Source: Pyrodictiaceae archaeon
GTDB taxonomy: Archaea; Thermoproteota; Thermoprotei_A; Sulfolobales; Pyrodictiaceae
Reading direction: 5' to 3'
Length of the DNA: 7,877 bases
Assembly (NCBI GenBank): GCA_027033675.1
Contig: JALVKZ010000263.1
Span: 1-7,877 of the forward strand
Numbering within the stretch: the stretch's first letter is position 1; each line of letters starts with the position of its first letter. Of this stretch, positions 1-5,782 are shown piece by piece. A model generated the notes under the pieces. The model searched no databases. It was not told where the DNA came from and saw nothing but the letters and a program-made list of their open reading frames with translations. The position numbers and the translations under genes were made by a program.

Positions 1-173
1 TAATAGTTCATGGTCACATAGCGATAGCTGGGAGACGAATTCGCAGCCCAGGCTACCTTGTTAAAAGGCACGAAGAAGACTCGATAGATTATGCGCCCAC
101 TAGTCCACTAAGAGCGCGTCTCACAGAGTCTGAGACAACTACTTCTGAGCAACAGGCTCCGGAGCAAGGCTAA
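1..173 (+). CDS. rps4: 30S ribosomal protein S4 (archaeal), C-terminal fragment
   Basis: This is the last 56 codons of a gene that begins before the window; the reading frame starts at base 3 and ends at TAA 171-173. The fragment opens with [20 protein letters not shown], the end of the S4 RNA-binding domain as found in archaeal S4 (uS4), a primary 16S rRNA binder of the small subunit body. A hydrophilic tail follows, rich in Glu, Ser, Thr and Gln, which is typical of the variable archaeal S4 C-terminus. The stop lies 21 bases before rps11, and rps4-rps11 is the usual archaeal order, so the two are probably cotranscribed. Identification rests on a short stretch plus gene order, but both agree. 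Confidence 0.9.
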   Translation, partial: IVHGHIAIAGRRIRSPGYLVKRHEEDSIDYAPTSPLRARLTESETTTSEQQAPEQG

Positions 174-194
174 CCCCACAAGAGGTGAGTCTGC

Positions 195-596
195 ATGGCG
201 TTCTCTGCTCGTGAGATAAAATGGGGTGTCGCTCACATCTACTCAAGCTATAACAACACAATAATCCACATAACCGACCTCACTGGTGCAGAAACAGTTG
301 CGCGCGCTAGTGGAGGCATGGTGGTAAAAGCCGATAGAGAGAAACCAAGCCCCTACGCCGCTATGCTCGCAGCAAGCCGTGTCGCGCAAGAGGCCATGGA
401 GAAAGGCATAGTTGCACTCCACATAAAAGTCAGGGCACCTGGCGGACACGGCCCGAAGACACCAGGCCCAGGTGCACAAGCAGCAATAAGAGCGCTTGCA
501 CGCGCAGGATTCATAATAGGAAGAATAGAGGACGTAACACCACTACCCCACGATACTACGAGAAGACCAGGCGGTAGAAGAGGACGCCGCGTCTAA
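195..596 (+). CDS. rps11: 30S ribosomal protein S11 (archaeal)
   Basis: This 133-residue protein is uS11, a component of the small-subunit platform that contacts 16S rRNA near the E site and the mRNA exit. The family signature is clear: [20 protein letters not shown] (residues 14-33), [21 protein letters not shown] (about 40-60), [20 protein letters not shown] (79-98), and a basic tail ending [11 protein letters not shown]. The length is normal for the archaeal family. The ATG is preceded by the strong Shine-Dalgarno sequence GAGGTGA (182-188) with 6 bases of spacing, so the start is secure. It follows rps4 by 21 bases. A 123-base gap then separates it from rpoD, which appears to have its own promoter. 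Confidence 0.97.
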   Translation: MAFSAREIKWGVAHIYSSYNNTIIHITDLTGAETVARASGGMVVKADREKPSPYAAMLAASRVAQEAMEKGIVALHIKVRAPGGHGPKTPGPGAQAAIRALARAGFIIGRIEDVTPLPHDTTRRPGGRRGRRV

Positions 597-676
597 TGTA
601 GTGAAATCATTTTAGCGCTCAATTCTCTAAGAATAGAAACAATCTATCACTGAACGTACTTTCCCATAACCCATTG

Positions 677-688
677 CCCTATATAGGG
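677..688 (+). promoter_or_regulatory. TATA-box promoter of rpoD, inside a 12-bp palindrome
   Basis: CTATATAG (679-686) is a good archaeal TATA box, and it sits in the perfect palindrome CCCTATATAGGG (677-688). The usual spacing of about 26 bases puts transcription start near 708-710, just upstream of or within the SD sequence GAGGT (708-712) of rpoD. The mRNA would therefore have a leader of roughly 10-12 bases, which is normal for Crenarchaea. The rest of the 597-719 gap is AT-rich and contains only weak hairpins. Read-through from rps11 may also feed rpoD. No transcription start is proven by sequence alone. Confidence 0.55.
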
Positions 689-719
689 GTTTCAGCCCCA
701 CACTATCGAGGTATGTGGC

Positions 720-1571
720 ATGGATGAACAAAGAAATATATGTATAATAGAGAAGGCCGCAAATACACTAAGAATACGTATCAAGGGTTATCCTCTCCCC
801 CTTGTAAATGCTGTTAGACGAGCAAGCTACACCGATGTACCAATCATGGCTATTGACCTCGTAGAAGTATTCGATAATAACACGGTTCTCTATGATGAGA
901 TAATAGCTCATAGACTGGCTATGATACCTCTTACTAGCAAAGATGCCCTAGAGAAGTATAAGCGGCCAGAAGAATGCATAAATGCGAAACTAGGGGATCC
1001 CAACTGCTATGTAACTTTCCGGCTAGAGGTTGAGACAGGGCCGCAGGAGGAAAGAATGGTCTATAGCGGCGACCTAGAGACCAGTGATCCGGACGTAAAA
1101 CCGGTCTACGATAATATGCCAATAGTCCTAATGGCCCCTGACCAGAGGCTCCGCCTCCAAGCATATGCTCGCCTTGGCTATGGGAAAGAGCATGCAAAGT
1201 GGATGCCCGTGAGCGTTGCTGCACACAAGTATGTCCCAGTTCTCGAGTTTAACTTAGAGGAGATGAATAACGAGTGTATCAAGTGCATAGAGATGGGCTA
1301 CCCCCAAATAGCAGAGAAGATGAAGAGCATGCGCAAAGGCACACTAAGTATACTCGACGACATAAACACCTCCGGCCTCTACTGGTGTGTTACAAAGAAA
1401 TGCGAAAAAGGAGTCAAGCTAACCTACAATGATAAGGAATTCTTACTCAAGGTTGAATCCACGGGTGCATTGCCGCCAGAGACTATCTTGCTAGAGGCAA
1501 TTAGCGCAGTTGTTAGGAAAGCTGAAAACCTCCTAGCACAGATAAGGGAGCTACGCCGGGGACAAAGCTAG
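720..1571 (+). CDS. rpoD: DNA-directed RNA polymerase subunit D (Rpo3)
   Basis: This 283-residue protein is Rpo3, the counterpart of one bacterial alpha subunit and of eukaryotic Rpb3. With subunits L, N and P it forms the assembly platform of archaeal RNA polymerase. The N-terminal dimerisation domain shows LVNAVRRASYTDVPIMAID (about 28-46) and AHRLAMIPL (63-71); the closing part carries ESTGALPPETILLEAI (246-261). The inserted domain of about residues 180-240 holds four cysteines, C186, C189, C223 and C228. This is the place where many archaeal Rpo3 proteins carry ferredoxin-like Fe-S motifs, but the pattern here is CxxC plus Cx4C, not the canonical CxxCxxCxxxC. The ATG follows SD GAGGT (708-712). 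The stop is 14 bases before rpl18e. Confidence 0.96.
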   Translation: MDEQRNICIIEKAANTLRIRIKGYPLPLVNAVRRASYTDVPIMAIDLVEVFDNNTVLYDEIIAHRLAMIPLTSKDALEKYKRPEECINAKLGDPNCYVTFRLEVETGPQEERMVYSGDLETSDPDVKPVYDNMPIVLMAPDQRLRLQAYARLGYGKEHAKWMPVSVAAHKYVPVLEFNLEEMNNECIKCIEMGYPQIAEKMKSMRKGTLSILDDINTSGLYWCVTKKCEKGVKLTYNDKEFLLKVESTGALPPETILLEAISAVVRKAENLLAQIRELRRGQS

Positions 1572-1585
1572 GGGTGTGAAGAGAC

Positions 1586-1957
1586 ATGCAGGTAACGAAG
1601 AGAACGGGGCCAACAAACATAGTGCTGCGAATGACTATACGTCGGCTAAGAGGCACTGCTAATAAGTACAAGGCATCAGTATGGCGATATGTAGCGGAGC
1701 TCCTAGAGAGACCTAGGAGACTACGGGTAGAAGTCAATGTAAGCAAGATAAACAGATACACAAACGCTGGCGACACCATAGTAGTCCCTGGAAAGGTACT
1801 GGGAGCGGGTAGCATTGATCACCCAGTGACAGTTGCTGCAATAGCATTTAGCGCCGAAGCTATTCGTAAAATAACTAGCGCTGGGGGTCGTGTACTTCAC
1901 ATACTCCAACTAGTGGAAGAGAATCCACGCGGCAGTAACGTAAAGATAATAATATAA
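1586..1957 (+). CDS. rpl18e: 50S ribosomal protein L18e
   Basis: This 123-residue protein is eL18, a large-subunit protein found in archaea and eukaryotes but not bacteria, related in fold to bacterial L15. The archaeal signature GDTIVVPGKVLGAGS (62-76) is present, preceded by KINRYTNAG and followed by the conserved TVAAIAFSAEAIRKI segment (about 82-96). The basic N-terminus beginning MQVTKRTGPTN is also typical, and the length is usual for the family. A G-rich SD region, GGGGTGTGA (about 1571-1579), precedes the ATG by about 6 bases. The stop TAA (1955-1957) is immediately next to rpl13, whose SD lies just downstream, so the two are translated from one message and possibly coupled. Confidence 0.95.
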   Translation: MQVTKRTGPTNIVLRMTIRRLRGTANKYKASVWRYVAELLERPRRLRVEVNVSKINRYTNAGDTIVVPGKVLGAGSIDHPVTVAAIAFSAEAIRKITSAGGRVLHILQLVEENPRGSNVKIII

Positions 1958-1964
1958 TGTATTC

Positions 1965-1970
1965 GGGGTG
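1965..1970 (+). promoter_or_regulatory. Shine-Dalgarno sequence that fixes the rpl13 start
   Basis: GGGGTG lies 7 bases before ATG 1978, the same spacing as at other starts in this window. The in-frame ATG at 1957 would put this site inside the gene and leave that earlier ATG without an SD sequence of its own beyond the AT-rich end of rpl18e. This favours translation from 1978. Confidence 0.6.
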
Positions 1971-1977
1971 CTCGCCC

Positions 1978-2460
1978 ATGGCCATACAAGTCGAGGCACC
2001 TAAGCCGCCAGAGAGAATACTATACGTTGATGCCACAGACCAGATACTTGGAAGGATGGCGGCAGCCGTTGCTAGGAAGCTCTTAGAGGGCTACAGAGTG
2101 TACATAGTCAATGCCGAGAAGGCAGTAATAAGTGGTGACCCTCTCAGAGTATTCCACAGCTATCGCATATGGTGGGAACTAAAGGTGCACGTTAACCCCT
2201 ATAAGTGGGGGCCGCATAGGCCACGCTCACCTATATTCATAGTGAAAAAGGCAATAACAGGTATGTTGCCCAAGGAGAAACAGAAAGGCCGGGAAGCAAT
2301 GCGAAGACTAAGAGTATACATAGGTGTGCCAAAGGAACTCCAAAACAAGGAATTCACGCGCTTCAGCTTCGCTGATGCCAGCAGGCTAGGACATAAGTTT
2401 ATACGTGTAGGAGAACTCGCACAGAAGCTGGGATGGAGGGGGGTGCTTAGTAAGCAATGA
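1978..2460 (+). CDS. rpl13: 50S ribosomal protein L13 (archaeal)
   Basis: From ATG 1978 this is a 160-residue uL13, an early-assembly protein of the large subunit that binds 23S rRNA. Family features in order are YVDATDQILGRMAAAVARKL (16-35), VYIVNAEKAVISGDP (41-55), GPHRPRSPIFIVKKAITGML (78-97) and GREAMRRLRVYIGVP (104-118). An upstream in-frame ATG at 1957 overlaps the rpl18e stop and would add seven residues (MYSGCSP). I prefer 1978 because the SD GGGGTG is correctly placed for it. The last base pair of the stop codon region overlaps the rps9 ATG (ATGA, 2457-2460), which suggests translational coupling. The product is certain; the start is about 75 percent sure. Confidence 0.94.
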   Translation: MAIQVEAPKPPERILYVDATDQILGRMAAAVARKLLEGYRVYIVNAEKAVISGDPLRVFHSYRIWWELKVHVNPYKWGPHRPRSPIFIVKKAITGMLPKEKQKGREAMRRLRVYIGVPKELQNKEFTRFSFADASRLGHKFIRVGELAQKLGWRGVLSKQ

Positions 2461-2918
2461 GCAGCGAGGCCGCGAGACCTAGACTCCTTGGCGCATATCT
2501 GCAAACGGAGAAACCTGTACGAATAGTAGTAGCTGCGGGTAAGAGAAAGACTAGCATCGCGAGAGCAGTGATAAAGCCCGGTAAGGGCCGTGTATGGATA
2601 AATGGTATCCCGTTAGAGATATGGCCTATTGAGATGGCGCGCTGGAAAATGATGGAGCCCTTGCTACTTGCTGGCGAGGATATAGCTAACAGCGTTGACA
2701 TAAAGGTTAATGTCCATGGCGGCGGCTATATGAGCCAAGCAGATGCGGTAAGGATGGCTATAGCAAGAGGCTTAGTCGCCTATACTGGTAATGAGGCTCT
2801 GAGGAAAATATACGAGGAATACGATAGGTCAATGCTATCCGGTGACCCCAGGCAGACTGAGCCAGAGAAACCAATGCGTAGGAGCGCTAGAAGGAGATGG
2901 CAGAAGAGCTACAGGTGA
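2457..2918 (+). CDS. rps9: 30S ribosomal protein S9 (archaeal)
   Basis: This 153-residue protein is uS9, whose C-terminal tail reaches toward the P-site tRNA in the small subunit. The core begins [20 protein letters not shown] (21-40), followed by [15 protein letters not shown] (42-56), [20 protein letters not shown] (84-103) and the end motif [10 protein letters not shown]...RWQKSYR. The final Lys-Ser-Tyr-Arg is the expected intact tail. About 20 residues precede the core, slightly more than many homologues, but no Met occurs nearer the core, and the upstream SD-like GGAGGGGGGTG (2435-2445) supports ATG 2457 despite its 11-base spacing. The start overlaps the rpl13 stop by four bases. The stop TGA (2916-2918) is part of the rpoN SD. 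Confidence 0.96.
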   Translation: MSSEAARPRLLGAYLQTEKPVRIVVAAGKRKTSIARAVIKPGKGRVWINGIPLEIWPIEMARWKMMEPLLLAGEDIANSVDIKVNVHGGGYMSQADAVRMAIARGLVAYTGNEALRKIYEEYDRSMLSGDPRQTEPEKPMRRSARRRWQKSYR

Positions 2919-2925
2919 CAAGGAA

Positions 2926-3126
2926 ATGATAGTCCCTGTTCGCTGCTTTACTTGCGGCGCGCCTCTGGCACAATATTGGGAAGAGTTCTATCGCAGAGTG
3001 AAGAATGGAGAAGACCCAGAAAAAGTTCTAGACGATCTTGGCGTTAAGAGGTATTGTTGTAGAAAAACGCTCTTAGCGCATGTACCAGCAATATACGAAG
3101 TAAGGAAGTTTAAACGAATACTTTAA
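2926..3126 (+). CDS. rpoN: DNA-directed RNA polymerase subunit N (Rpo10)
   Basis: This 66-residue protein is Rpo10, the counterpart of eukaryotic Rpb10, a small zinc protein in the Rpo3/Rpo11/Rpo12 assembly platform of RNA polymerase. The zinc ligands are all visible: C7 and C10 in VRCFTCG, and the pair C44-C45 in RYCCRK. The conserved Trp-Glu after the first motif (YWEEF) and the LGVKRYCC segment are typical. The frame is open upstream to an ATG at 2842, but that would bury most of the extension inside rps9. The family begins directly with [11 protein letters not shown], and the SD AGGTGA (2913-2918), which includes the rps9 stop, lies 7 bases before ATG 2926. This ends the tightly packed operon; no rpoK follows. 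Confidence 0.96.
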   Translation: MIVPVRCFTCGAPLAQYWEEFYRRVKNGEDPEKVLDDLGVKRYCCRKTLLAHVPAIYEVRKFKRIL

Positions 3127-3184
3127 GACAAATACTCTCCTCATGCTCTTTCATTCATCGTCAGTACCCCGTGCTTTCCCCGTC

Positions 3185-3208
3185 TCTCGGGCTCGGCGAA
3201 GCCCTAGA
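3185..3208 (+). other. Hairpin in the rpoN-rps2 spacer
   Basis: GGGCT (3189-3193) pairs with AGCCC (3200-3204) around a six-base loop, and TCT/AGA (3185-3187 with 3206-3208) extends the stem past one mismatch. It lies after a pyrimidine-rich stretch (about 3134-3156) downstream of rpoN and before the rps2 promoter. It may help end or stabilise the upstream transcript, but there is no T-run right after it, and in archaea hairpins are not required for termination. The rest of the 149-base spacer holds only the promoter described separately. Confidence 0.25.
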
Positions 3209-3228
3209 AGTGGACGCAGAGCATCATG

Positions 3229-3238
3229 CATATTTAGA
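3229..3238 (+). promoter_or_regulatory. Probable TATA-box promoter of rps2
   Basis: CATATTTAGA is an AT-rich element in a GC-richer spacer. With the usual 26-base offset, transcription would start near 3258-3260, right at the SD GAGGGG (3260-3265) and about 16 bases before ATG 3276. The agreement of TATA box, SD and family-length start supports the call. It also argues that in-frame ATGs at 3171 and 3249 lie upstream of the mRNA start made from this promoter. Confidence 0.45.
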
Positions 3239-3275
3239 CCCGGTATCCATGTCTCCGCAGAGGGGAAGCAGTACT

Positions 3276-3908
3276 ATGAGCGGCGAGCAGGCTAGGGAAA
3301 CTATTGAGCTCCTATTACCACTAGAGAGGTATCTATCAGCTGGTATGCACATAGGTACACATATCTGTACAGCATATATGCGCCGTTTCGTGTACCGAGT
3401 TCGCCCTGATGGACTCTATATACTCGATATAAGGAAGACCGATGAACGTCTACGCGTGGCCGCGAAATTCCTTGCAAGATTCGAGCCCCAGAAAATAGTC
3501 GCAGTCGCTGTTAGGCAGTACGCGCAGAAACCAGTACAGAAATTCTGCACCTATGTTGGCTGCAAAACAGTTCTCGGAAGGATAATGCCAGGTACCTTTA
3601 CTAACCCAAGCCTTGAATGGTACCTTGAGCCAGATGTTATACTAGTAAGTGACCCCAGAGCAGATAGCCAAGCTGTTGACGAGGCAGCCCGTATGGGTAT
3701 ACCCGTTGTAGCCCTAGCAGATACCGACAATAGGATAGACAACCTTGACTTAATCATACCAGTAAACAACAAAGGCAGACGAAGCCTAGCACTTACATAC
3801 TGGGTTCTGGCACGAGAAATCCTAAGAGAACAAGGAAAGCTTAGAGCAGACCAGGATCTCCCGGAACCCCCGGAGGCGTTTGAGTTCAGACCGCGGAGAC
3901 GCTGGTAA
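3276..3908 (+). CDS. rps2: 30S ribosomal protein S2 (archaeal)
   Basis: From ATG 3276 this is a 210-residue uS2, a late-assembling small-subunit protein at the head-body junction. Archaeal S2 landmarks are [20 protein letters not shown] (13-32), [13 protein letters not shown] (48-60), [33 protein letters not shown] and the segment [20 protein letters not shown]. The C-terminal half has the usual [20 protein letters not shown], then an acidic and Pro-rich tail ending in RPRRRW. The frame is open further upstream (ATG 3171 and 3249), but archaeal S2 proteins normally begin about 10-15 residues before the LLPLERYL motif, the SD GAGGGG (3260-3265) fits 3276, and the extension has no family resemblance. 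The gene appears to be a separate transcript ending at the T-run near 3945. Confidence 0.93.
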   Translation: MSGEQARETIELLLPLERYLSAGMHIGTHICTAYMRRFVYRVRPDGLYILDIRKTDERLRVAAKFLARFEPQKIVAVAVRQYAQKPVQKFCTYVGCKTVLGRIMPGTFTNPSLEWYLEPDVILVSDPRADSQAVDEAARMGIPVVALADTDNRIDNLDLIIPVNNKGRRSLALTYWVLAREILREQGKLRADQDLPEPPEAFEFRPRRRW

Positions 3909-3954
3909 CACTGATCAAGTTCCAAAATAACTTGTTCATGTATATTTTTCAGTG
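3909..3954 (+). terminator. Nested inverted repeat with T-run after rps2
   Basis: Immediately after the rps2 stop an outer pair, CACTGA (3909-3914) and TCAGTG (3949-3954), encloses an inner perfect hairpin, CAAGTT (3916-3921) and AACTTG (3929-3934). A T-rich run (TATATTTTT, 3941-3949) follows the inner hairpin. U-rich tracts terminate archaeal transcription, and the inner hairpin resembles an intrinsic terminator. A new promoter follows about 45 bases downstream, as expected for a boundary between two transcription units. Confidence 0.55.
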
Positions 3955-3996
3955 CATACTACTTAATCTCTCATCGCCGTAGCCTCCTTATTACCC

Positions 3997-4004
3997 TAAA
4001 TATA
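3997..4004 (+). promoter_or_regulatory. TATA-box promoter of the memo-isoprenoid operon
   Basis: TAAATATA is a good archaeal TATA box. The expected transcription start lies near 4025-4027, which leaves a leader of about 14 bases before ATG 4040 and places the in-frame GTG at 4010 outside the message. No clear SD sequence occurs in this leader. The promoter sits downstream of the rps2 terminator and would drive memo and the four closely spaced genes after it. Confidence 0.5.
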
Positions 4005-4039
4005 GCTCTGTGCACGTAAGTACTAATGGGCGCACATGG

Positions 4040-4906
4040 ATGCTTAAGCGAATTAGACGACTCCCATCGGTAGCAGGCATATTCTACGAGCCCGACAAGG
4101 ATACGTTGCGCTCACAGATCGAGTGGTGCTTCCATCACCCTCTTGGCCCAGGAAAATTACCGGGAAAAAATAGGAATAGCGGGGGAAGCAGCGAGATAAA
4201 GGCCCTAATAGTTCCACATGCTGGCATAATGTATAGTGGGCCTATAGCCGCTCATGCCTATTACGAGCTAGCCCTCAGTGGCGGCGCTGAAACATTTGTT
4301 ATTATAGGTCCTAATCATACAGGGCTTGGTGCTCCTCTCGCGATATATCCCGGAGGAGAATGGGTTACGCCACTAGGCACTATTAGTGTTGATGAAGAGT
4401 TTGTAGAAAAGCTTGCCCAACTCCTTGGAGAGGAAAGCATCGATGAGAAAGCCCACCTCTTTGAGCATAGTATTGAGGTCCAGTTGCCGTTCCTGCAATA
4501 CTTGTTCGGGAACAGCTTCAGAATAGTTGCCATAACTATGTATGATCAATCAATAGAGAACGCTAAGAGGCTTGCCGAGGCAATATATGAGGCGGAGAAA
4601 GAGCTCGGCAGACGTATCGTGGTCATAGCTACAAGTGATCTAAGTCATTATGTTACGCGTGACGAGGCATATCAGTACGATAAGAAGATTATCAGCACGA
4701 TCGAGGAGCTAGACGCAGCTAAAGTGTACGAGACAATAATGGATAATACCCTGCCTGTTTGCGGACCCGGGCCCATTGTAGCGGCAATACATTACTCTTT
4801 GCTCCGAGGAGCTCGACGAGCAAGGTTACTGGCCTATGCAACCAGCGGTGACATAGCTGGTGGGGACGCAAGCGTGGTTGGATACGCCTCCATAGAGATC
4901 ACCTAG
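4040..4906 (+). CDS. Memo-family protein (MEMO1/DUF52)
   Basis: This 288-residue protein belongs to the Memo family, a fold related to extradiol dioxygenases and found in archaea and eukaryotes; human MEMO1 has been reported to bind metal, but the archaeal role is unknown. The family start LPSVAGIFYEPD (8-19) is present, as are PHAGIMYSGPIAAHAYYEL (59-77, with H60), VIIGPNHTG (87-95, H93), EHSIEVQLPFLQYLF (142-156), ATSDLSHYVTRDEAY (197-211) and CGPGPIVAAI (241-250, C241). H60, H93 and C241 correspond to the conserved putative metal site. I chose ATG 4040 because the family motif starts there and the TATA box at 3997 excludes GTG 4010. It is the first gene of the isoprenoid operon, an association that recurs in archaea and hints at a linked function. 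Confidence 0.92.
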   Translation: MLKRIRRLPSVAGIFYEPDKDTLRSQIEWCFHHPLGPGKLPGKNRNSGGSSEIKALIVPHAGIMYSGPIAAHAYYELALSGGAETFVIIGPNHTGLGAPLAIYPGGEWVTPLGTISVDEEFVEKLAQLLGEESIDEKAHLFEHSIEVQLPFLQYLFGNSFRIVAITMYDQSIENAKRLAEAIYEAEKELGRRIVVIATSDLSHYVTRDEAYQYDKKIISTIEELDAAKVYETIMDNTLPVCGPGPIVAAIHYSLLRGARRARLLAYATSGDIAGGDASVVGYASIEIT

Positions 4907-4921
4907 CTAAGCAGGTGAACC

Positions 4922-5782
4922 ATGATGGGTAATAACGGGTTTAATAAGGAAGAGATACAGTATCGTATGCCCCTAGTGATAGCTTATTATGGTGTACCTC
5001 TTCCCGGCAAGTCTAATCCATACATAGTTCTACGCAGCAAGGATACAAGCTTTGTTTCTGTATCAGTCAGAATAAAGGAAGCAGAAAGAACATCGTCCGT
5101 TAGGACTAATGGTGTATCTCTAGGGTGGAGATACGAGCTAGCAATAAAGTCGTTTGTTGACGAGGTTTCAGCTAGGCTAGAGCAGCCATTACATGTGGTA
5201 CTAAATGTAGCTGTAAGAGGTGTCTCATTTCCCCCTGCTTCCTCGATATATGCTGCCGCGGGCCTTGCAATAGTTCAAGCAGTTTCAGAGCTTGGTGGCT
5301 ATGAGTTAACAAGGGATGAGGTGCTACAAGCAGCTAATGATATAGATAGAGAGGGTGGGGTAGGCCTTGACTACCTCGAGGCTATGCGTGCAGCAATAAT
5401 TCGTGGAAAAAGCTTGATATATAGGAGAGGAGAAGAGCCCGTAGATTTGCCAAGCAATAGAGAGATAGTTCTAGAGCTTGTAGGCGAAGAAGACATAGGC
5501 GATGACATAACAGGGAAGCTAGAGGACCCTATCTATTCCGAGATAACTAGGCTCCTAGGCCTTAACGTTATCGAGGTAGCAGCGAAGCTTAGGGAAGATG
5601 ACCAAAGCAACATGGTACCTAACTTATCGGTACATGAGCGCATAGAGAACGCTGCATACTACATGCTCTATGGCACAGGCATCCCCGATCCAGGGTGTAA
5701 ATGGACACCATCTCTCCAGAGGGTATATGGGATATGCAGACAGGGAGCAAAGCTAGGAGACGAAGTAATATTTATGTTATAA
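4922..5782 (+). CDS. Degenerate GHMP-kinase-like protein in the mevalonate kinase position
   Basis: This 286-residue protein most resembles archaeal mevalonate kinase, which phosphorylates mevalonate with ATP. The resemblance is colinear but the motifs are eroded. PGK (28-30) matches the start of motif 1, but the following GEH element is absent. FPPASSIYAAAGLAIVQAV (103-121) sits where PPGAGLGSSAA binds ATP, without the glycine loop. IDREGGVGLDYLEA (141-154) resembles the catalytic loop, so D150 might be the catalytic Asp. The ending GAKLGDEVIFML replaces GAKLTGAGGGG. The frame is intact and codon use matches its neighbours, so it is not a decaying pseudogene. SD AGGTGA (4913-4918) fits ATG 4925 slightly better than ATG 4922. 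Neighbours ipk and idi2 suggest an isoprenoid role. It may be a pseudokinase, a regulator or a diverged enzyme; activity cannot be inferred. Confidence 0.65.
   Translation: MMGNNGFNKEEIQYRMPLVIAYYGVPLPGKSNPYIVLRSKDTSFVSVSVRIKEAERTSSVRTNGVSLGWRYELAIKSFVDEVSARLEQPLHVVLNVAVRGVSFPPASSIYAAAGLAIVQAVSELGGYELTRDEVLQAANDIDREGGVGLDYLEAMRAAIIRGKSLIYRRGEEPVDLPSNREIVLELVGEEDIGDDITGKLEDPIYSEITRLLGLNVIEVAAKLREDDQSNMVPNLSVHERIENAAYYMLYGTGIPDPGCKWTPSLQRVYGICRQGAKLGDEVIFML

Noticed and set aside
622..634. Hairpin ATTCT/AGAAT downstream of rps11 as a terminator
   Set aside because: The stem is only 5 AT-rich base pairs with a three-base loop and has no T-run after it.
600..655. A C/D-box guide RNA in the rps11-rpoD gap, from GTGAAAT and CTGA elements
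   Set aside because: The first element matches the C-box consensus RTGATGA poorly, and no internal D'/C' pair is visible.
934..1224. Open frames on the minus strand (for example 934-1224, 3551-3925, 6400-6690)
   Set aside because: All lie antisense to well-identified conserved genes, have no recognisable motifs and no SD or promoter of their own that I can see.
1957..1977. ATG 1957 as the rpl13 start, overlapping the rpl18e stop by one base
   Set aside because: The strong SD GGGGTG at 1965-1970 is correctly spaced only for ATG 1978, and the extra MYSGCSP is not family-like. It remains a minor possibility.
2842..2925. N-terminal extension of rpoN from ATG 2842
   Set aside because: It lies almost entirely inside rps9, has no family similarity, and the SD AGGTGA points to ATG 2926, where Rpo10 normally begins.
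3160..3240. A tRNA-like gene in the rpoN-rps2 spacer
   Set aside because: One GC hairpin is present, but there is no acceptor stem, T-loop or anticodon arm in tRNA arrangement.
4010..4039. GTG 4010 as the memo start
   Set aside because: It lies upstream of the transcription start expected from the TATA box at 3997, and Memo homologues begin near the LPSVAGIFYEP motif.
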